Source of the DNA: Bdellovibrionales bacterium | GTDB taxonomy: Bacteria > Bdellovibrionota > FAC87 > UBA2466 | Assembly: GCA_005776395.1 (NCBI GenBank) | Contig: SXPJ01000012.1 | Location: 1 to 32,586, forward strand | Reading direction: 5' to 3' | Length of the DNA: 32,586 nt | In this document: in pieces, positions 1 to 12,026 of the stretch | How the letters are laid out: each line of letters begins with the position of its first letter | Numbering within the stretch: position 1 is the stretch's first letter | Notes under the pieces: model-generated | Database searches by the model: none | What the model saw: only the letters and a program-made list of their open reading frames with translations | What the model was told of the DNA's origin: nothing | Made by a program: the position numbers and the translations under genes

Positions 1-96
1 CGGCTGGCAGCCCGACGGTGCTGCCGACGTGCAGATCGCTGACGACTGCCAGCTTGAAGGCGTGCCGCAAGCTGTGCGATCTCAACGCGCGCGAAA
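1..96 (-). other. GC-rich edge segment encoding a metallophosphoesterase-like start; probable chimeric junction
   Basis: The first ~96 bases are clearly richer in G and C than the adjoining sequence, with GC-ending codons. In the same minus-strand frame they read HAFKLAVVSDLHVGSTVGLP. The D-x-H pattern (SDLH) after a hydrophobic strand is the first metal-binding motif of calcineurin-like phosphoesterases, normally found within the first 15-25 residues of such proteins. The glycine-rich domain of the pilin-like protein stops abruptly where this begins (about 97-105, in a G-rich tract). Most likely an assembly join of unrelated DNA at a hard-to-assemble Gly-rich repeat; a real gene fusion is less likely. 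Confidence 0.5.
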
Positions 97-808
97 CACC
101 CCCACCCCACACCTCAATTCGGATTTGGCTCACACCGGAAGGAACCGTGAAGGTTCCGTTTGCAGAGAACGCCTTAAAATTTCCTTTGTCTCCACCATTT
201 CCACCATTTCCTGCTGAGGCCCCTGGAATGACTTGGAAATTATAGTTTTGCGAATTGAAAGCAATGGTTCTTGAAGGTTCGGCTGATTGATAAAAAAACT
301 GACCTTGTATGGTGATTGACGGCGAGATACAGGAACCAGAAGGGGGGCAATTTGGGCGCCACGTCAACTGCAATTGAAACGGGCAGGCATTGTTCCCTGT
401 AGGGCTGAAGGTATTACATCCCTCCCCCTGCATTGTATAGCCCTGAGTAGTTGCTGTCCCCAAAGAGCCGTCAAAGACGAGATTGTTCCCGCTATCATAG
501 AGCTTAAAACCGCCACCCGCAGTCGAGCAATTGGTAGAATTTAAAATACAACTAAATGTGCTGTTATTATCTGAGTGATTAAGTGTATTCAACCAGGCTT
601 TTGAACCCGCTAGATGATTTTGAAGGAGCCGGCTCACCATCAGGACAGATGTGGTTGTGGTAGCCTGCCGTTGTTGCTTAAAAAGAATGGCACCTATTTT
701 TATTGTGCCTAGCATAACAACTCCAGCGAGGATCGACACAATTAGGATTTCAATCAATGAAAATCCACTTTGGTTTCGTATAGACTTAAGTGAAATGAAA
801 CGGCTCAT
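1..808 (-). CDS. Type IV prepilin-like secreted protein, partial (runs off left edge; end chimeric)
   Basis: Frame read directly on the minus strand from an ATG at 808 and open to the window edge. The N-terminus carries a class III prepilin signal: a short basic leader, then NQSG/FSLIEILIV with the prepilin peptidase Gly-Phe junction and Glu at mature position 5, followed by a hydrophobic helix. The middle holds several Cys residues (FSCILNSTNC, NACPF, PPSGSC), suggesting disulfides in an exported minor-pilin or pseudopilin-like protein. Near the edge comes a short Gly-Asn stretch and FTVPSGVSQIRIEVWGGG, the usual opening of a glycine-rich domain. The last ~32 codons before the edge do not fit this protein (see 1-96). 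No strong ribosome site precedes the ATG; a TATAAT box lies 8 bases upstream. Prepilin class is confident; the exact role (pilus tip, adhesion or secretion) is unknown. Confidence 0.75.
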   Translation of the reverse strand, partial: MSRFISLKSIRNQSGFSLIEILIVSILAGVVMLGTIKIGAILFKQQRQATTTTSVLMVSRLLQNHLAGSKAWLNTLNHSDNNSTFSCILNSTNCSTAGGGFKLYDSGNNLVFDGSLGTATTQGYTMQGEGCNTFSPTGNNACPFQLQLTWRPNCPPSGSCISPSITIQGQFFYQSAEPSRTIAFNSQNYNFQVIPGASAGNGGNGGDKGNFKAFSANGTFTVPSGVSQIRIEVWGGGVSRALRSHSLRHAFKLAVVSDLHVGSTVGLPA

Positions 809-816
809 AGCTTTAA

Positions 817-822
817 ATTATA
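817..822 (-). promoter_or_regulatory. Possible -10 box of the prepilin-like gene
   Basis: On the minus strand TATAAT ends 8 bases before the ATG at 808, so a transcript from it would begin at or next to the start codon. That suggests a leaderless or near-leaderless mRNA and fits the lack of a Shine-Dalgarno sequence. The -35 region about 17 bases further up is AT-rich without a good match. The mobile element begins at 863, just upstream of this region. Confidence 0.3.
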
Positions 823-853
823 TCAATATTAATAGAAATTTTAAAACTTAAGA

Positions 854-862
854 GATCTCAAA
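854..862. repeat. Target site duplication, left copy (element copy 1)
   Basis: GATCTCAAA directly abuts the left terminal repeat and is repeated exactly at 1094-1102 beyond the right terminal repeat. A 9-bp perfect duplication at both borders shows that this unit moved as a transposable element. Confidence 0.8.
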
Positions 863-1093
863 CAGTAGTTCTCGGTGAGCCACAGTGCATAGTAAAAAGC
901 GGAGTCATTCAAGAATTTGGATATGAAAGTGGGGCGTACAGCGACTTTCCTTGGAGGCTGATAGCCCCACTTTCATATCCAAATTCTTGAATGAGCCACC
1001 CTAAAATTACCCCAATGGTACACCGAGACTTTGCGAAAAGATTTTTCTAGTGCTGCTCAATTAGCCTCAAAATTTATTCACCGAGAACTGCTG
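863..1093. mobile_element. MITE-like non-autonomous element, copy 1 (231 bp)
   Basis: Bounded by 16-bp terminal inverted repeats with one mismatch: CAGTAGTTCTCGGTGA at 863-878 and TCACCGAGAACTGCTG at 1078-1093. It is flanked by a perfect 9-bp direct repeat GATCTCAAA (854-862 and 1094-1102), the mark of transposition. No transposase fits inside. The centre is a hairpin with 30-bp perfect arms (905-934 and 965-994) around a 30-base loop. A second copy lies at 25874-26103 with similar ends, arms and flanks but with the loop inverted. A sub-terminal ACACCGAGACT (about 1021-1031) resembles the terminal repeat and could be a second transposase-binding site. The parent transposon family is not identified. 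Confidence 0.85.
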
Positions 1094-1102
1094 GATCTCA
1101 AA
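1094..1102. repeat. Target site duplication, right copy (element copy 1)
   Basis: Exact repeat of GATCTCAAA from 854-862, directly after the right terminal inverted repeat. Confidence 0.8.
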
Positions 1103-1140
1103 TCCTCCCTAAATAACAGAGACCTTTGCAATCACAAATC

Positions 1141-1200
1141 AAAAGGGCCATTCCTATTCTCACGCTTATCCCTGGCGTGACATAAAGGAATGGCCCTTTT
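1141..1200 (-). terminator. Long hairpin terminator of the small gene at 1216-1398
   Basis: Perfect 15-bp arms AAAAGGGCCATTCCT (1141-1155) and AGGAATGGCCCTTTT (1186-1200), with a smaller nested stem CACGC/GCGTG (1161-1165/1175-1179) in the loop. It begins 15 bases after the stop of the minus-strand gene, and the right arm supplies the terminal U run. Because the arms are symmetrical it could also stop transcription from the element side. The branched shape is larger than a plain terminator. Confidence 0.7.
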
Positions 1201-1215
1201 AATTATTTTCTTAAT

Positions 1216-1398
1216 CTAATTACTTTTTGCGAGTTTAAGTTTTAAGGCCTCTAGAGCAGCTAATCTAAGGTCATTTTCGTAAACAAATTTGAAAAAATCT
1301 TTTACATCTTGATCTTTTAAAAGTTTATCTAAAGATGGAATCTCTTTTTTAGATTTGAACGGCACAACATTATTCACTGACGTTTCTTTTTCGAGCAT
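1216..1398 (-). CDS. Small protein of unknown function (60 aa)
   Basis: ATG at 1398 is preceded by AGGGGG six bases upstream, which makes it preferable to the TTG one codon earlier. The product is 60 residues, rich in Lys, Leu and Asp/Glu. The second half (about residues 20-58, with DVKDFFKFVYENDLRLAAL) looks like two amphipathic helices. There is no signal peptide, membrane segment or cysteine. It is a single-gene unit with a good terminator at 1141-1200, which together with the ribosome site argues that it is real. It could be a small regulatory or DNA-binding protein; I recognise no family. The upstream 180 bases also lead away to the divergent glycosyltransferase. Confidence 0.6.
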   Translation of the reverse strand: MLEKETSVNNVVPFKSKKEIPSLDKLLKDQDVKDFFKFVYENDLRLAALEALKLKLAKSN

Positions 1399-1580
1399 CA
1401 AGAACCCCCTAAGAATGTTTTAATTGTGAGCGATTAAATTTGACTAGATGCGGCATTATGCCCAAGCAGCTAACAGAATACAAGTGAAATATTATATGTT
1501 ACTGATTTTATTGGTCTAATAGTTTATACTCTGTCTGTTTAAACAAAAGTTTTGATTGTCTATCTACCAAAGGACCTTTC

Positions 1581-2312
1581 GTGGCCCCACAAACCCTACC
1601 GTTAGTCAGCGTCTTATATATTACTTACAACCGAATTAATCTTTTAGAAAAAAGTGTAACCTCTTTTCTAGCCCATTGCTCTTATCCAAATCTAGAATTA
1701 GTGGTCACTGATGATGGGAGCCATCTTGAGATTCAAGAAAAGATTAAAGCATTACCTTTTCATAAATTCGTATTTTCAGAAAAACAAACTAGTTTAGGGG
1801 CTAATACTAATCGAGGGCTTAATGCATGTAGCGGCAACTATATTCTTCAAATACAAGATGATTTTCTCTGCTTAGGGCCTACTGGATTTCTGGAACAATC
1901 CGTAATGGCTTTAGAAAAATTTTCTGAATTAGGTTTTCTGATCTTAAGCAGTCGAATTGATGAACTTCCAATTTTAAGAACAGAACTATTTAATAACTCA
2001 ACTTTAATTTTCTACAAAAACATTCCCAAAAGTAAGCACTTTGTTTATTCAGATTTGCCGCATTTAAAAAGAAAAGCCTTCTGCTCTACCATTGGAGAAT
2101 ATAAAGAAAGTAAGTACATGCAACACACCGAACTTGATATGAGAGATCGTTTCAACTCTCAAAATAGGTTCTACGGTGCGATGATTAAAGATTTATGCCC
2201 ATTCGACCATATAGGCGCAGACTATAGTTTTAGAACTCCCACATTAAGAACAAGGTTAGGCTCTTTGCGAAGAAGGCTTCAAAAATTGTTATTGGATTTC
2301 CTAATGCCTTAA
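1581..2312 (+). CDS. Family 2 glycosyltransferase
   Basis: GT-A fold glycosyltransferase that would move a sugar from a nucleotide-sugar to a surface glycan or lipid. The start is GTG at 1581 with AGGA six bases upstream. The N-terminal strand VSVLYITYNR is typical of GT2, followed by LVVTDDGS, the nucleotide-binding Asp pair near residue 44, and IQDDFL near residue 91, in the place of the DXD metal site. The C-terminus is short and basic (LRTRLGSLRRRLQKLL) and could associate with the membrane face. At 243 residues it is a minimal GT2. It stands alone, not in a glycan cluster, and its codons are more AT-rich than those of the serine/purine genes that follow, which may point to acquisition. 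Acceptor and sugar cannot be told. Confidence 0.75.
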   Translation: MAPQTLPLVSVLYITYNRINLLEKSVTSFLAHCSYPNLELVVTDDGSHLEIQEKIKALPFHKFVFSEKQTSLGANTNRGLNACSGNYILQIQDDFLCLGPTGFLEQSVMALEKFSELGFLILSSRIDELPILRTELFNNSTLIFYKNIPKSKHFVYSDLPHLKRKAFCSTIGEYKESKYMQHTELDMRDRFNSQNRFYGAMIKDLCPFDHIGADYSFRTPTLRTRLGSLRRRLQKLLLDFLMP

Positions 2313-2447
2313 TTGCCAGTTGCGTTAACTATTTTTTTATTTTAACAATATTTGCATTAGCCAAAGGTCGGAGGTAATTCTACTCTATGACGCCTTAATG
2401 TACGAAAAATTAACAAATGAGGCACTCTTACTAAGAAAGACAATCCT

Positions 2448-3626
2448 ATGAAATCACATCCACTTTTTGAGAAGCTTCGTATCTTTGCTCCTGGCCCCAC
2501 TCCGGTACCCGATCTCGTTCTAGCTGAAATGGCCAGATCCCCTCTTCATCATCGAACCAAGGAGTTCGTAGAGATCCTCACTCGAGTTAAATCGGGGCTT
2601 CAATATCTTTTTCAAACTAAACAGCCTACCTATGTTCTCTCCAGCTCTGGAACAGGGGCCATGGAAACCCTCATTGTTAATCTCTTTGCGACTGGCGATG
2701 AGGTTATCGTTGTAGACGGGGGTAAATTTGGAGAACGCTGGGGTAAGCTAGCTATCAAGTTTGGTCTCACAGTTCATACCCTTAAAGTGGAATGGGGCGA
2801 TGCTGTTTCTCCAGATGAAATTGTTAGAACATTAAAAGCCCATCCCAAAACTCGTGGAGTTCTGTTTCAAGCCTCTGAAACTTCAACCGGGGTCTATCAT
2901 CCCGTCAAAGAGATCGCAGAGGCCGTTCATAAGCACAGTGATGCTTTAGTCCTAGTAGATGCGATTACAGCCCTTGGAGTTGTGGATCTTCCTATGGAAA
3001 AATGGGGATTAGATGCAGTAGTTAGCGGTTCACAAAAAGCTTTAATGTTACCGCCAGGGCTTGCCTTTCTAGCACTTTCTGAAAGAGCTCATGAACAGAG
3101 AAAACGTTCCAACATTGCTAACTTCTATTTCAATTTAGCAGCAGAGGATAAAGCGGCTATGGGTGGAGAGACGGCCTGGACTCCAGCTGTTAGCCTTATA
3201 TGCGGGCTAGATGTCGTTCTAACCCAACTTCAAAAAACAGGGCTTGAGCCCGTATTTAAACATCATGCTCGACTGGCTGAGGCCACCCGTCGTGGGGTCA
3301 AAGGTTTAGGACTTGAACTTTTTGCTAAAAACTCTCCTTCAGATGCCCTGACTGCAGTTCATGTTCCTAAAGAGATCACTGAAGGTAAAAAAGTCGTCTC
3401 TTACTTGCGAGATACCTTTGGAGTTACTATCGCCGGAGGCCAAGATCAATGGAAAGGAAAAATTTTCCGCATTGCTCACTTGGGATTCTATGATGAACTC
3501 GATATGCTCACAATATTAAGTGCGATTGAAAACACGCTGAAAGCCTTGGGCGGAAAAGTTGAATTGGGTAAAGGGGTAGCTGCGGCCTCTCAATACTTTT
3601 TAGAAAGCCGAAACCATGGAAAATAA
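2448..3626 (+). CDS. Class V PLP aminotransferase (serine-pyruvate / phosphoserine type)
   Basis: A 392-residue fold-type I PLP enzyme of the alanine-glyoxylate / serine-pyruvate aminotransferase family. Visible features are the N-terminal substrate loop FAPGPTPVP (13-21), SSSGTGAME (65-73) binding the PLP phosphate, Asp171 in VDAITALG, which would contact the pyridine nitrogen, and Lys197 in SGSQKALMLPPG as the Schiff-base lysine. The stop lies one base before the preferred ATG of serA, so the two are almost certainly co-transcribed and translationally coupled. Members of this family act as phosphoserine aminotransferase in some archaea (Methanocaldococcus MJ0959), so it may supply the SerC step here. 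Serine-glyoxylate or alanine-glyoxylate transamination is the alternative. The upstream ribosome site is weak. Confidence 0.85.
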   Translation: MKSHPLFEKLRIFAPGPTPVPDLVLAEMARSPLHHRTKEFVEILTRVKSGLQYLFQTKQPTYVLSSSGTGAMETLIVNLFATGDEVIVVDGGKFGERWGKLAIKFGLTVHTLKVEWGDAVSPDEIVRTLKAHPKTRGVLFQASETSTGVYHPVKEIAEAVHKHSDALVLVDAITALGVVDLPMEKWGLDAVVSGSQKALMLPPGLAFLALSERAHEQRKRSNIANFYFNLAAEDKAAMGGETAWTPAVSLICGLDVVLTQLQKTGLEPVFKHHARLAEATRRGVKGLGLELFAKNSPSDALTAVHVPKEITEGKKVVSYLRDTFGVTIAGGQDQWKGKIFRIAHLGFYDELDMLTILSAIENTLKALGGKVELGKGVAAASQYFLESRNHGK

Positions 3627-3627
3627 G

Positions 3628-7680
<4,053 letters not shown>

Positions 7681-7758
7681 AGACTCCCCCTAAGTTTAAA
7701 ATTTTTTGAAGTTTAATATTTGGCACCCTTGGCTGCACCTATTTAAAAAAAATGGGGC

Positions 7759-7810
7759 CAGTTTGTCGTGCCGAATTCAATAAAATTCAAGTATTTGAAT
7801 CGACAAACTG
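7759..7810. repeat. 10-bp inverted repeat with nested hairpin
   Basis: CAGTTTGTCG at 7759-7768 pairs exactly with CGACAAACTG at 7801-7810. Inside the 32-base loop ATTCAA and TTGAAT form a second small stem. It lies ~80 bases upstream of the YwqK-repeat gene, so it could be an operator or 5' leader structure. No U run follows on either strand, so it is unlikely to be a terminator. Confidence 0.45.
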
Positions 7811-7866
7811 AAAGAACTATATCTTAACGAAGGCAAAGATTTACCTTTAAGAAGTCTTTACCCATG

Positions 7867-7915
7867 TAGCTTGCGAATGAATAATTGAAATCTAAAAGAC
7901 TAGTAACGCAAGCTA
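7867..7915. repeat. 9-bp inverted repeat in the gdh / YwqK-gene spacer
   Basis: TAGCTTGCG (7867-7875) pairs exactly with CGCAAGCTA (7907-7915) across a 31-base loop. On the plus strand a T6 tract follows a few bases later. No plus-strand gene reads into it, so the role is unclear. Together with the inverted repeat at 7759 it fills the 320-base gap 7681-7999, in which I see no gene. Confidence 0.35.
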
Positions 7916-7968
7916 AACCCATTTTTTGCACATAGGTGCAATGTAGTGATCCAATTATTGAATTTAAA

Positions 7969-7993
7969 AAAGAGCTAGGATCTCTAGCTCTTT
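7969..7993 (-). terminator. Rho-independent terminator of the glutamate dehydrogenase gene
   Basis: Minus strand: AAAGAGCTAG, five-base loop, CTAGCTCTTT followed by more T. The stem has 10 perfect pairs with a U run. It begins 6 bases after the stop at 8000, the expected place. Confidence 0.85.
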
Positions 7994-7999
7994 AATGAG

Positions 8000-9283
8000 T
8001 TACGGAAAGAATCCTCGATAACGCATGGCTTTGGATAAATGCTCAATCGATATAGCAAAAGCAGAAAGTCGCATATCGACCTTTTTCTCCTGATGAAAAT
8101 CATAAACTCGATTGAATGCATTAGAGATGATCTCCCAGAGTTTATTATTCACATCTTTTTCACTCCAGAAGAAACTTTGCATCCCTTGAACCCATTCAAA
8201 GTAGGATACAATCACCCCCCCAGAGTTAGCCAAAATATCAGGGATCGTAAAGACCCCCTTCTCATTCAAAATCTCATTGGCTTCAATAGTTGTAGGCCCG
8301 TTAGCCCCTTCAGCTAAGATACGACATTTAATTTTATCTGCATTTTCCTTAGTAATCTGATTGCTAAGAGCTGCAGGAATTAAAATATCAACCTTAATCT
8401 CAAGAAGTTCCTTGTTGGATACTTTGTCTCCACCAGGAAAACCGTCAAAGGTTCTATTCTCGGTCAACCATTTCTTAGCCGCATTAAGATCGAGCCCTTG
8501 GCTATTATAAACCCCTCCCGAGACATCACTGACGGCGACTACTTTACAGCCAAGGCTATTAATAATCTTAGCTGAGTAATAGCCCACGTTACCAAATCCC
8601 TGAACTGAAACGGTCGTGTTTTCATTAAGATCCATATTGAGCCGTTTAGCAGCTTCAATAATTGTATAAACAACTCCTCTACCGGTCGCATCAACACGAC
8701 CTAAGGAGCCCCCAATTTCAATAGGTTTTCCAGTCACAACCCCAGGAACCGCATACCCTAATTGAGCACTGTAGGTATCCATAACCCAAGCCATAGTCTG
8801 AGCATCTGTTCCTACATCAGGAGCAGGAATATCTCTATCAGGACCTATCAACATAAAAATTTCAGAGGTATAACGACGGGTTAAACTTTGTTTTTCCCTT
8901 CTAGACATTGTATTCGGATCACAGCGAATCCCCCCTTTAGCTCCCCCCAGAGGCAGTTTTACGAGAGAGTTTTTTAAGGTCATCAACATTGACAGAGCCG
9001 TGGTTTCAGCCAAATTCACTTCTGGATGATATCGAATTCCCCCTTTTGCAGGGCCTAAAGTCGTATTGTGTTGAACCCTAAAACCATCAAATACTTTGAT
9101 GCTACCATCGTCCATACGAACTGGAATAGAGACATAAAGTACACGACGGGGTTTAGCTAGTCTTTGATAAACATTAGGATCAAGATCGATCTGACGACCT
9201 GCTGCACTCATGACATCAAGGCAGTTTTTATAAAATGGATGGTCCTCCCATCCTACGATAACTGTTTCTGAATGTTCCGACAT
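8000..9283 (-). CDS. gdhA: Glu/Leu/Phe/Val dehydrogenase family (glutamate dehydrogenase)
   Basis: Reversible oxidative deamination of an amino acid, most likely glutamate to 2-oxoglutarate, with NAD(P). At 427 residues it matches the hexameric family of ~420 residues. The substrate segment is HNTTLGPAKGGIRYHP (72-87, Lys80) and the catalytic segment is PLGGAKGGIRCDP (111-123, Lys116). PAPDVGTD (153-160) carries the catalytic Asp, and the nucleotide-binding VQGFGNVG is near 227-234. AGGAG six bases before the ATG makes the start secure. It has its own terminator at 7969-7993. It lies 125 bases after spoVR on the same strand and may be read alone or from the upstream operon. Which amino acid is used cannot be settled by eye; glutamate is the commonest for this length and motif set. 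Confidence 0.9.
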   Translation of the reverse strand: MSEHSETVIVGWEDHPFYKNCLDVMSAAGRQIDLDPNVYQRLAKPRRVLYVSIPVRMDDGSIKVFDGFRVQHNTTLGPAKGGIRYHPEVNLAETTALSMLMTLKNSLVKLPLGGAKGGIRCDPNTMSRREKQSLTRRYTSEIFMLIGPDRDIPAPDVGTDAQTMAWVMDTYSAQLGYAVPGVVTGKPIEIGGSLGRVDATGRGVVYTIIEAAKRLNMDLNENTTVSVQGFGNVGYYSAKIINSLGCKVVAVSDVSGGVYNSQGLDLNAAKKWLTENRTFDGFPGGDKVSNKELLEIKVDILIPAALSNQITKENADKIKCRILAEGANGPTTIEANEILNEKGVFTIPDILANSGGVIVSYFEWVQGMQSFFWSEKDVNNKLWEIISNAFNRVYDFHQEKKVDMRLSAFAISIEHLSKAMRYRGFFP

Positions 9284-9408
9284 GGTATCTCCTAAAGAGA
9301 TATAGTTTAACTTCTTCTTTTCGAGTCGTCACCTTGGTTTTATCTACATTTTTAGGGATTATAATCTCATTTGGGACTACTTGCTTATTTGGGAATCCTT
9401 GGGGATCC

Positions 9409-10908
9409 TTAGGCGTCCTTCTCTTTAAGATCCTTACCATCGTGAGTAAGGAGTTTGGGCTGGTTATTATACTTAGTAAGGATATGGACTGGCCGCTTCC
9501 AAATCAGCTGAATATTTCTAAGAGTCTCGGAGGCCTTATCGAACTCCAGATCAACCCCCTCGTGCCGATGGGTCAAAAGAAGTTCCGCTCGATTTTCGAA
9601 GTTAGCATCTTCTACATAAATAATTGGATTCCCGAAGTTGGTCAGGGAAAACAGTAGTTGTCCTTTCACCTTTCGCCAATCTCGGTCTACTATCTCATAT
9701 TGTCCCGTTCTTCGATTAAATCCATAGGTAAACAGCTTCAGTCGGTTGCAGAACTCTTCATTCATAAAACTATCAATAAAGGTGACATCATTATGCAGTT
9801 TGCGAACTCCAAAAATCTTCTGTCGACCCAAGCCTGTCTTTTTATCCCAAGCCTTCTTCTCTTCTAAGCTGTCACATTCTTCGTACTCTTTACCGAACTT
9901 GCCTCGATTCCATCGATCCTCAATATCACGATAGAGTTCAATTCCAATCTTATAGGGATTAATCTGTCCGGGGCTGGACCCCATGGTACCGCTATGATGA
10001 TCGGCATAATCAATAACTTCTGAATCTTTTAATACATGTTGGGTCATGATGGTCGAATGCCAATAACTAGCCCAACCCTCATTCATAATTTTAGTTTGTC
10101 CTTGAGGTGCGAAATAGTAGGCCTCTTTTCGAACAATCGATAAGATTTCTCGTTGCCAATTTTCAAGGGGGGCATACTGAATTAAAAATTGCAGGATATC
10201 TCGCTCGGGCTCTACAGGAAAGTTTCGAGTCTTTTCAGCCTCTTCCCTGTTTCGTTTCTCCTGCTCCTCCACGAATGTTTTGGGATTAACGTATTTATCC
10301 ATGTAAGCCTTAGATTCAAATTTTACAACTCCGGTTTCATTACTAAAATCGTCTAAGGTTTTATCGAGTCCGCCCTGTTTTACTGCGGTAGGTTTTTGGA
10401 CAAACACTGAAAAAAAATCGATTAGATTATCGATAGAACAGCACACATCAATAAAGTTCTCGACGTTATCTACACCATATCGATCCTGATACTCTCGAAC
10501 TCGTGTCGCATGGTTTGCCATCTGATCGAGCATTTTGCGATTGGTTTTAGAAAACCACATATTATTTTTAAAAAAATCACAGTGCCCATATACGTGAGCC
10601 ATCACTAGCTTCTGATCAACAATCTCATTGCCAGATTGAAGGTAGGCGTAACAAGGATCATTGTTAATCACTAGCTCATAGATCTTTTGTAGGCCATAAG
10701 TGTAAGATTTACTGAGATAGTCATAATCCATTCCGAAACGCCAATGGGGATAGCGAGTGGGGAATCCACCTGTAGCAGCTATTTCATTAATCTCATCATA
10801 ATCAACCAATTCAAAAAGGGTCTCAAAACAATCAAGTCCATATCCCCGAGCTATTTCTTTAATCTCAGAGTGAGCTTTTTGTAGTTCAGGGGGAAGAATT
10901 TTTCTCAT
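9409..10908 (-). CDS. spoVR: SpoVR/YcgB family protein
   Basis: A 499-residue member of the SpoVR family, named after a Bacillus spore-cortex protein but widespread in non-spore-formers as YcgB. Typical parts are [16 protein letters not shown] (68-83), [20 protein letters not shown] and [11 protein letters not shown] in the first third, [14 protein letters not shown] and [16 protein letters not shown] in the middle, and the C-terminal PVHILTKYN. The biochemical function is unproven. The start ATG overlaps the yeaH stop (ATGA), so it is translated with yeaH. With prkA and yeaH it forms the conserved yeaG-yeaH-ycgB set linked in enterobacteria to nitrogen starvation and stationary-phase stress. 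No spore genes are seen here, so a stress role is the better reading. Confidence 0.95.
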   Translation of the reverse strand: MRKILPPELQKAHSEIKEIARGYGLDCFETLFELVDYDEINEIAATGGFPTRYPHWRFGMDYDYLSKSYTYGLQKIYELVINNDPCYAYLQSGNEIVDQKLVMAHVYGHCDFFKNNMWFSKTNRKMLDQMANHATRVREYQDRYGVDNVENFIDVCCSIDNLIDFFSVFVQKPTAVKQGGLDKTLDDFSNETGVVKFESKAYMDKYVNPKTFVEEQEKRNREEAEKTRNFPVEPERDILQFLIQYAPLENWQREILSIVRKEAYYFAPQGQTKIMNEGWASYWHSTIMTQHVLKDSEVIDYADHHSGTMGSSPGQINPYKIGIELYRDIEDRWNRGKFGKEYEECDSLEEKKAWDKKTGLGRQKIFGVRKLHNDVTFIDSFMNEEFCNRLKLFTYGFNRRTGQYEIVDRDWRKVKGQLLFSLTNFGNPIIYVEDANFENRAELLLTHRHEGVDLEFDKASETLRNIQLIWKRPVHILTKYNNQPKLLTHDGKDLKEKDA

Positions 10909-12011
10909 TTTCCCTTTCCTAAGAATTCTTTGAGGGAACGATAAATAGCCTCTTTACTCTCAATTTTCGAAGTGATGAGTTTTTCTTCTTCTTTAAAATT
11001 CTCAAGTAGATCTTTAATAAATTGCCCACTTCCATATCGACTTTCTACCTGGCCGTAGCAAAAAGCATTAAGCTTCGGCAAGAAATCATGCCTCAAAAGA
11101 TCCACACAAAGTTTCGTATCCTCTCCAGACCAGTTATCGCCATCAGAGAAATGAAAAGCGTAAATATTCCATTCAGAAACAGGGTATTCCTTATCTACAA
11201 TTTCATTAGCTAAGCGGTAAGCAGAACTGATCAAAGTTCCACCACTCTCTCGAGTATGATAAAAGGTCTGTTGATCTACCTCACGTGCAGTTGCATCGTG
11301 AATAATGTATCTAATATCAATTTCGTTATATTGAGAGCGAATCCAAGTATCAATCCAAAAAGATTCCGTGCGAACTATCTCTTTTTGTTCGTCTCCCATA
11401 CTTCCAGAGACGTCCATCATATAAATAATCAGAGCATTATTTTCAGGCTTCGTGATGCTCTTCCAACTGCGGTAGCGATGATCCTTTTTGATAGGAATAA
11501 TTACGGGATCTTCGGGATTGTATTGCCCTGTTACGATCTGGCGCTTTAATGCCTCTTTGAAAGTTCTTTTAATATGTCTTAGAGAATTGGGACCTACAGT
11601 ATGAATACCAGAATACTTATTTCTGTGAGATTGAACTGAACCTGATCCTTTAGGTTGAATGTGGGGTAGTTCCAACTCCTCCCCCAACATTTGAGCTAGT
11701 TCAGCTAATGTAACATCTACCTCTAGGGGATGTTCCCCACCTGCGTTGCCTGCCTGCTGAGATCCTTCATCGGGCTCTCCAGGTCCAAGTGGAGTTCCCG
11801 GAGCTCCATCTCCCTGTCCCACTCCCCCTGACTGCCGTTTTCCAAATTTAAATCGGGGAAGATCAATTTGCGGAATAGGAATACTGACGTAGTCCTTCCC
11901 TTGCCGGCCGATGAGTTCACCGTGACTAATGTACTTTTTAAGGTTCTGCTTGATCTTACCCTTAACGATCTGCTTGAACCTCTGATGATCTCGCTTAATA
12001 CCTGACATCAT
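10905..12011 (-). CDS. yeaH: YeaH/YhbH family VWA-like protein (DUF444)
   Basis: A 368-residue DUF444 protein, close to the family's usual 380-430. A basic N-terminus ([20 protein letters not shown]) is followed by the conserved [20 protein letters not shown] and a Gly/Pro-rich linker near 80-110. A von Willebrand A-like domain opens with [15 protein letters not shown]; DxSxS is the metal-ion adhesion motif. [15 protein letters not shown] and HFSDGDNW are later VWA loops. It is the middle gene of prkA-yeaH-spoVR, 15 bases after prkA and overlapping spoVR by 4 bases. The family is proposed to act with the PrkA kinase; the molecular role is not established. The first of two adjacent ATGs is chosen because AGAGGG lies 11 bases before it. 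Confidence 0.93.
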   Translation of the reverse strand: MMSGIKRDHQRFKQIVKGKIKQNLKKYISHGELIGRQGKDYVSIPIPQIDLPRFKFGKRQSGGVGQGDGAPGTPLGPGEPDEGSQQAGNAGGEHPLEVDVTLAELAQMLGEELELPHIQPKGSGSVQSHRNKYSGIHTVGPNSLRHIKRTFKEALKRQIVTGQYNPEDPVIIPIKKDHRYRSWKSITKPENNALIIYMMDVSGSMGDEQKEIVRTESFWIDTWIRSQYNEIDIRYIIHDATAREVDQQTFYHTRESGGTLISSAYRLANEIVDKEYPVSEWNIYAFHFSDGDNWSGEDTKLCVDLLRHDFLPKLNAFCYGQVESRYGSGQFIKDLLENFKEEEKLITSKIESKEAIYRSLKEFLGKGK

Positions 12012-12026
12012 TAGAGTGAATTCCCT

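Noticed and set aside
863-1093. Central palindrome of the element as a simple terminator
   Set aside because: The arms are followed by no U run, and the whole unit has terminal repeats and target duplications, so it is a mobile element first.
9228-9440. Minus-strand frame of 70 codons bridging the spoVR end and the gdh start
   Set aside because: It overlaps both genes in another frame and has no ribosome site. The spoVR C-terminus is already of normal length, so a frameshifted extension is not needed.
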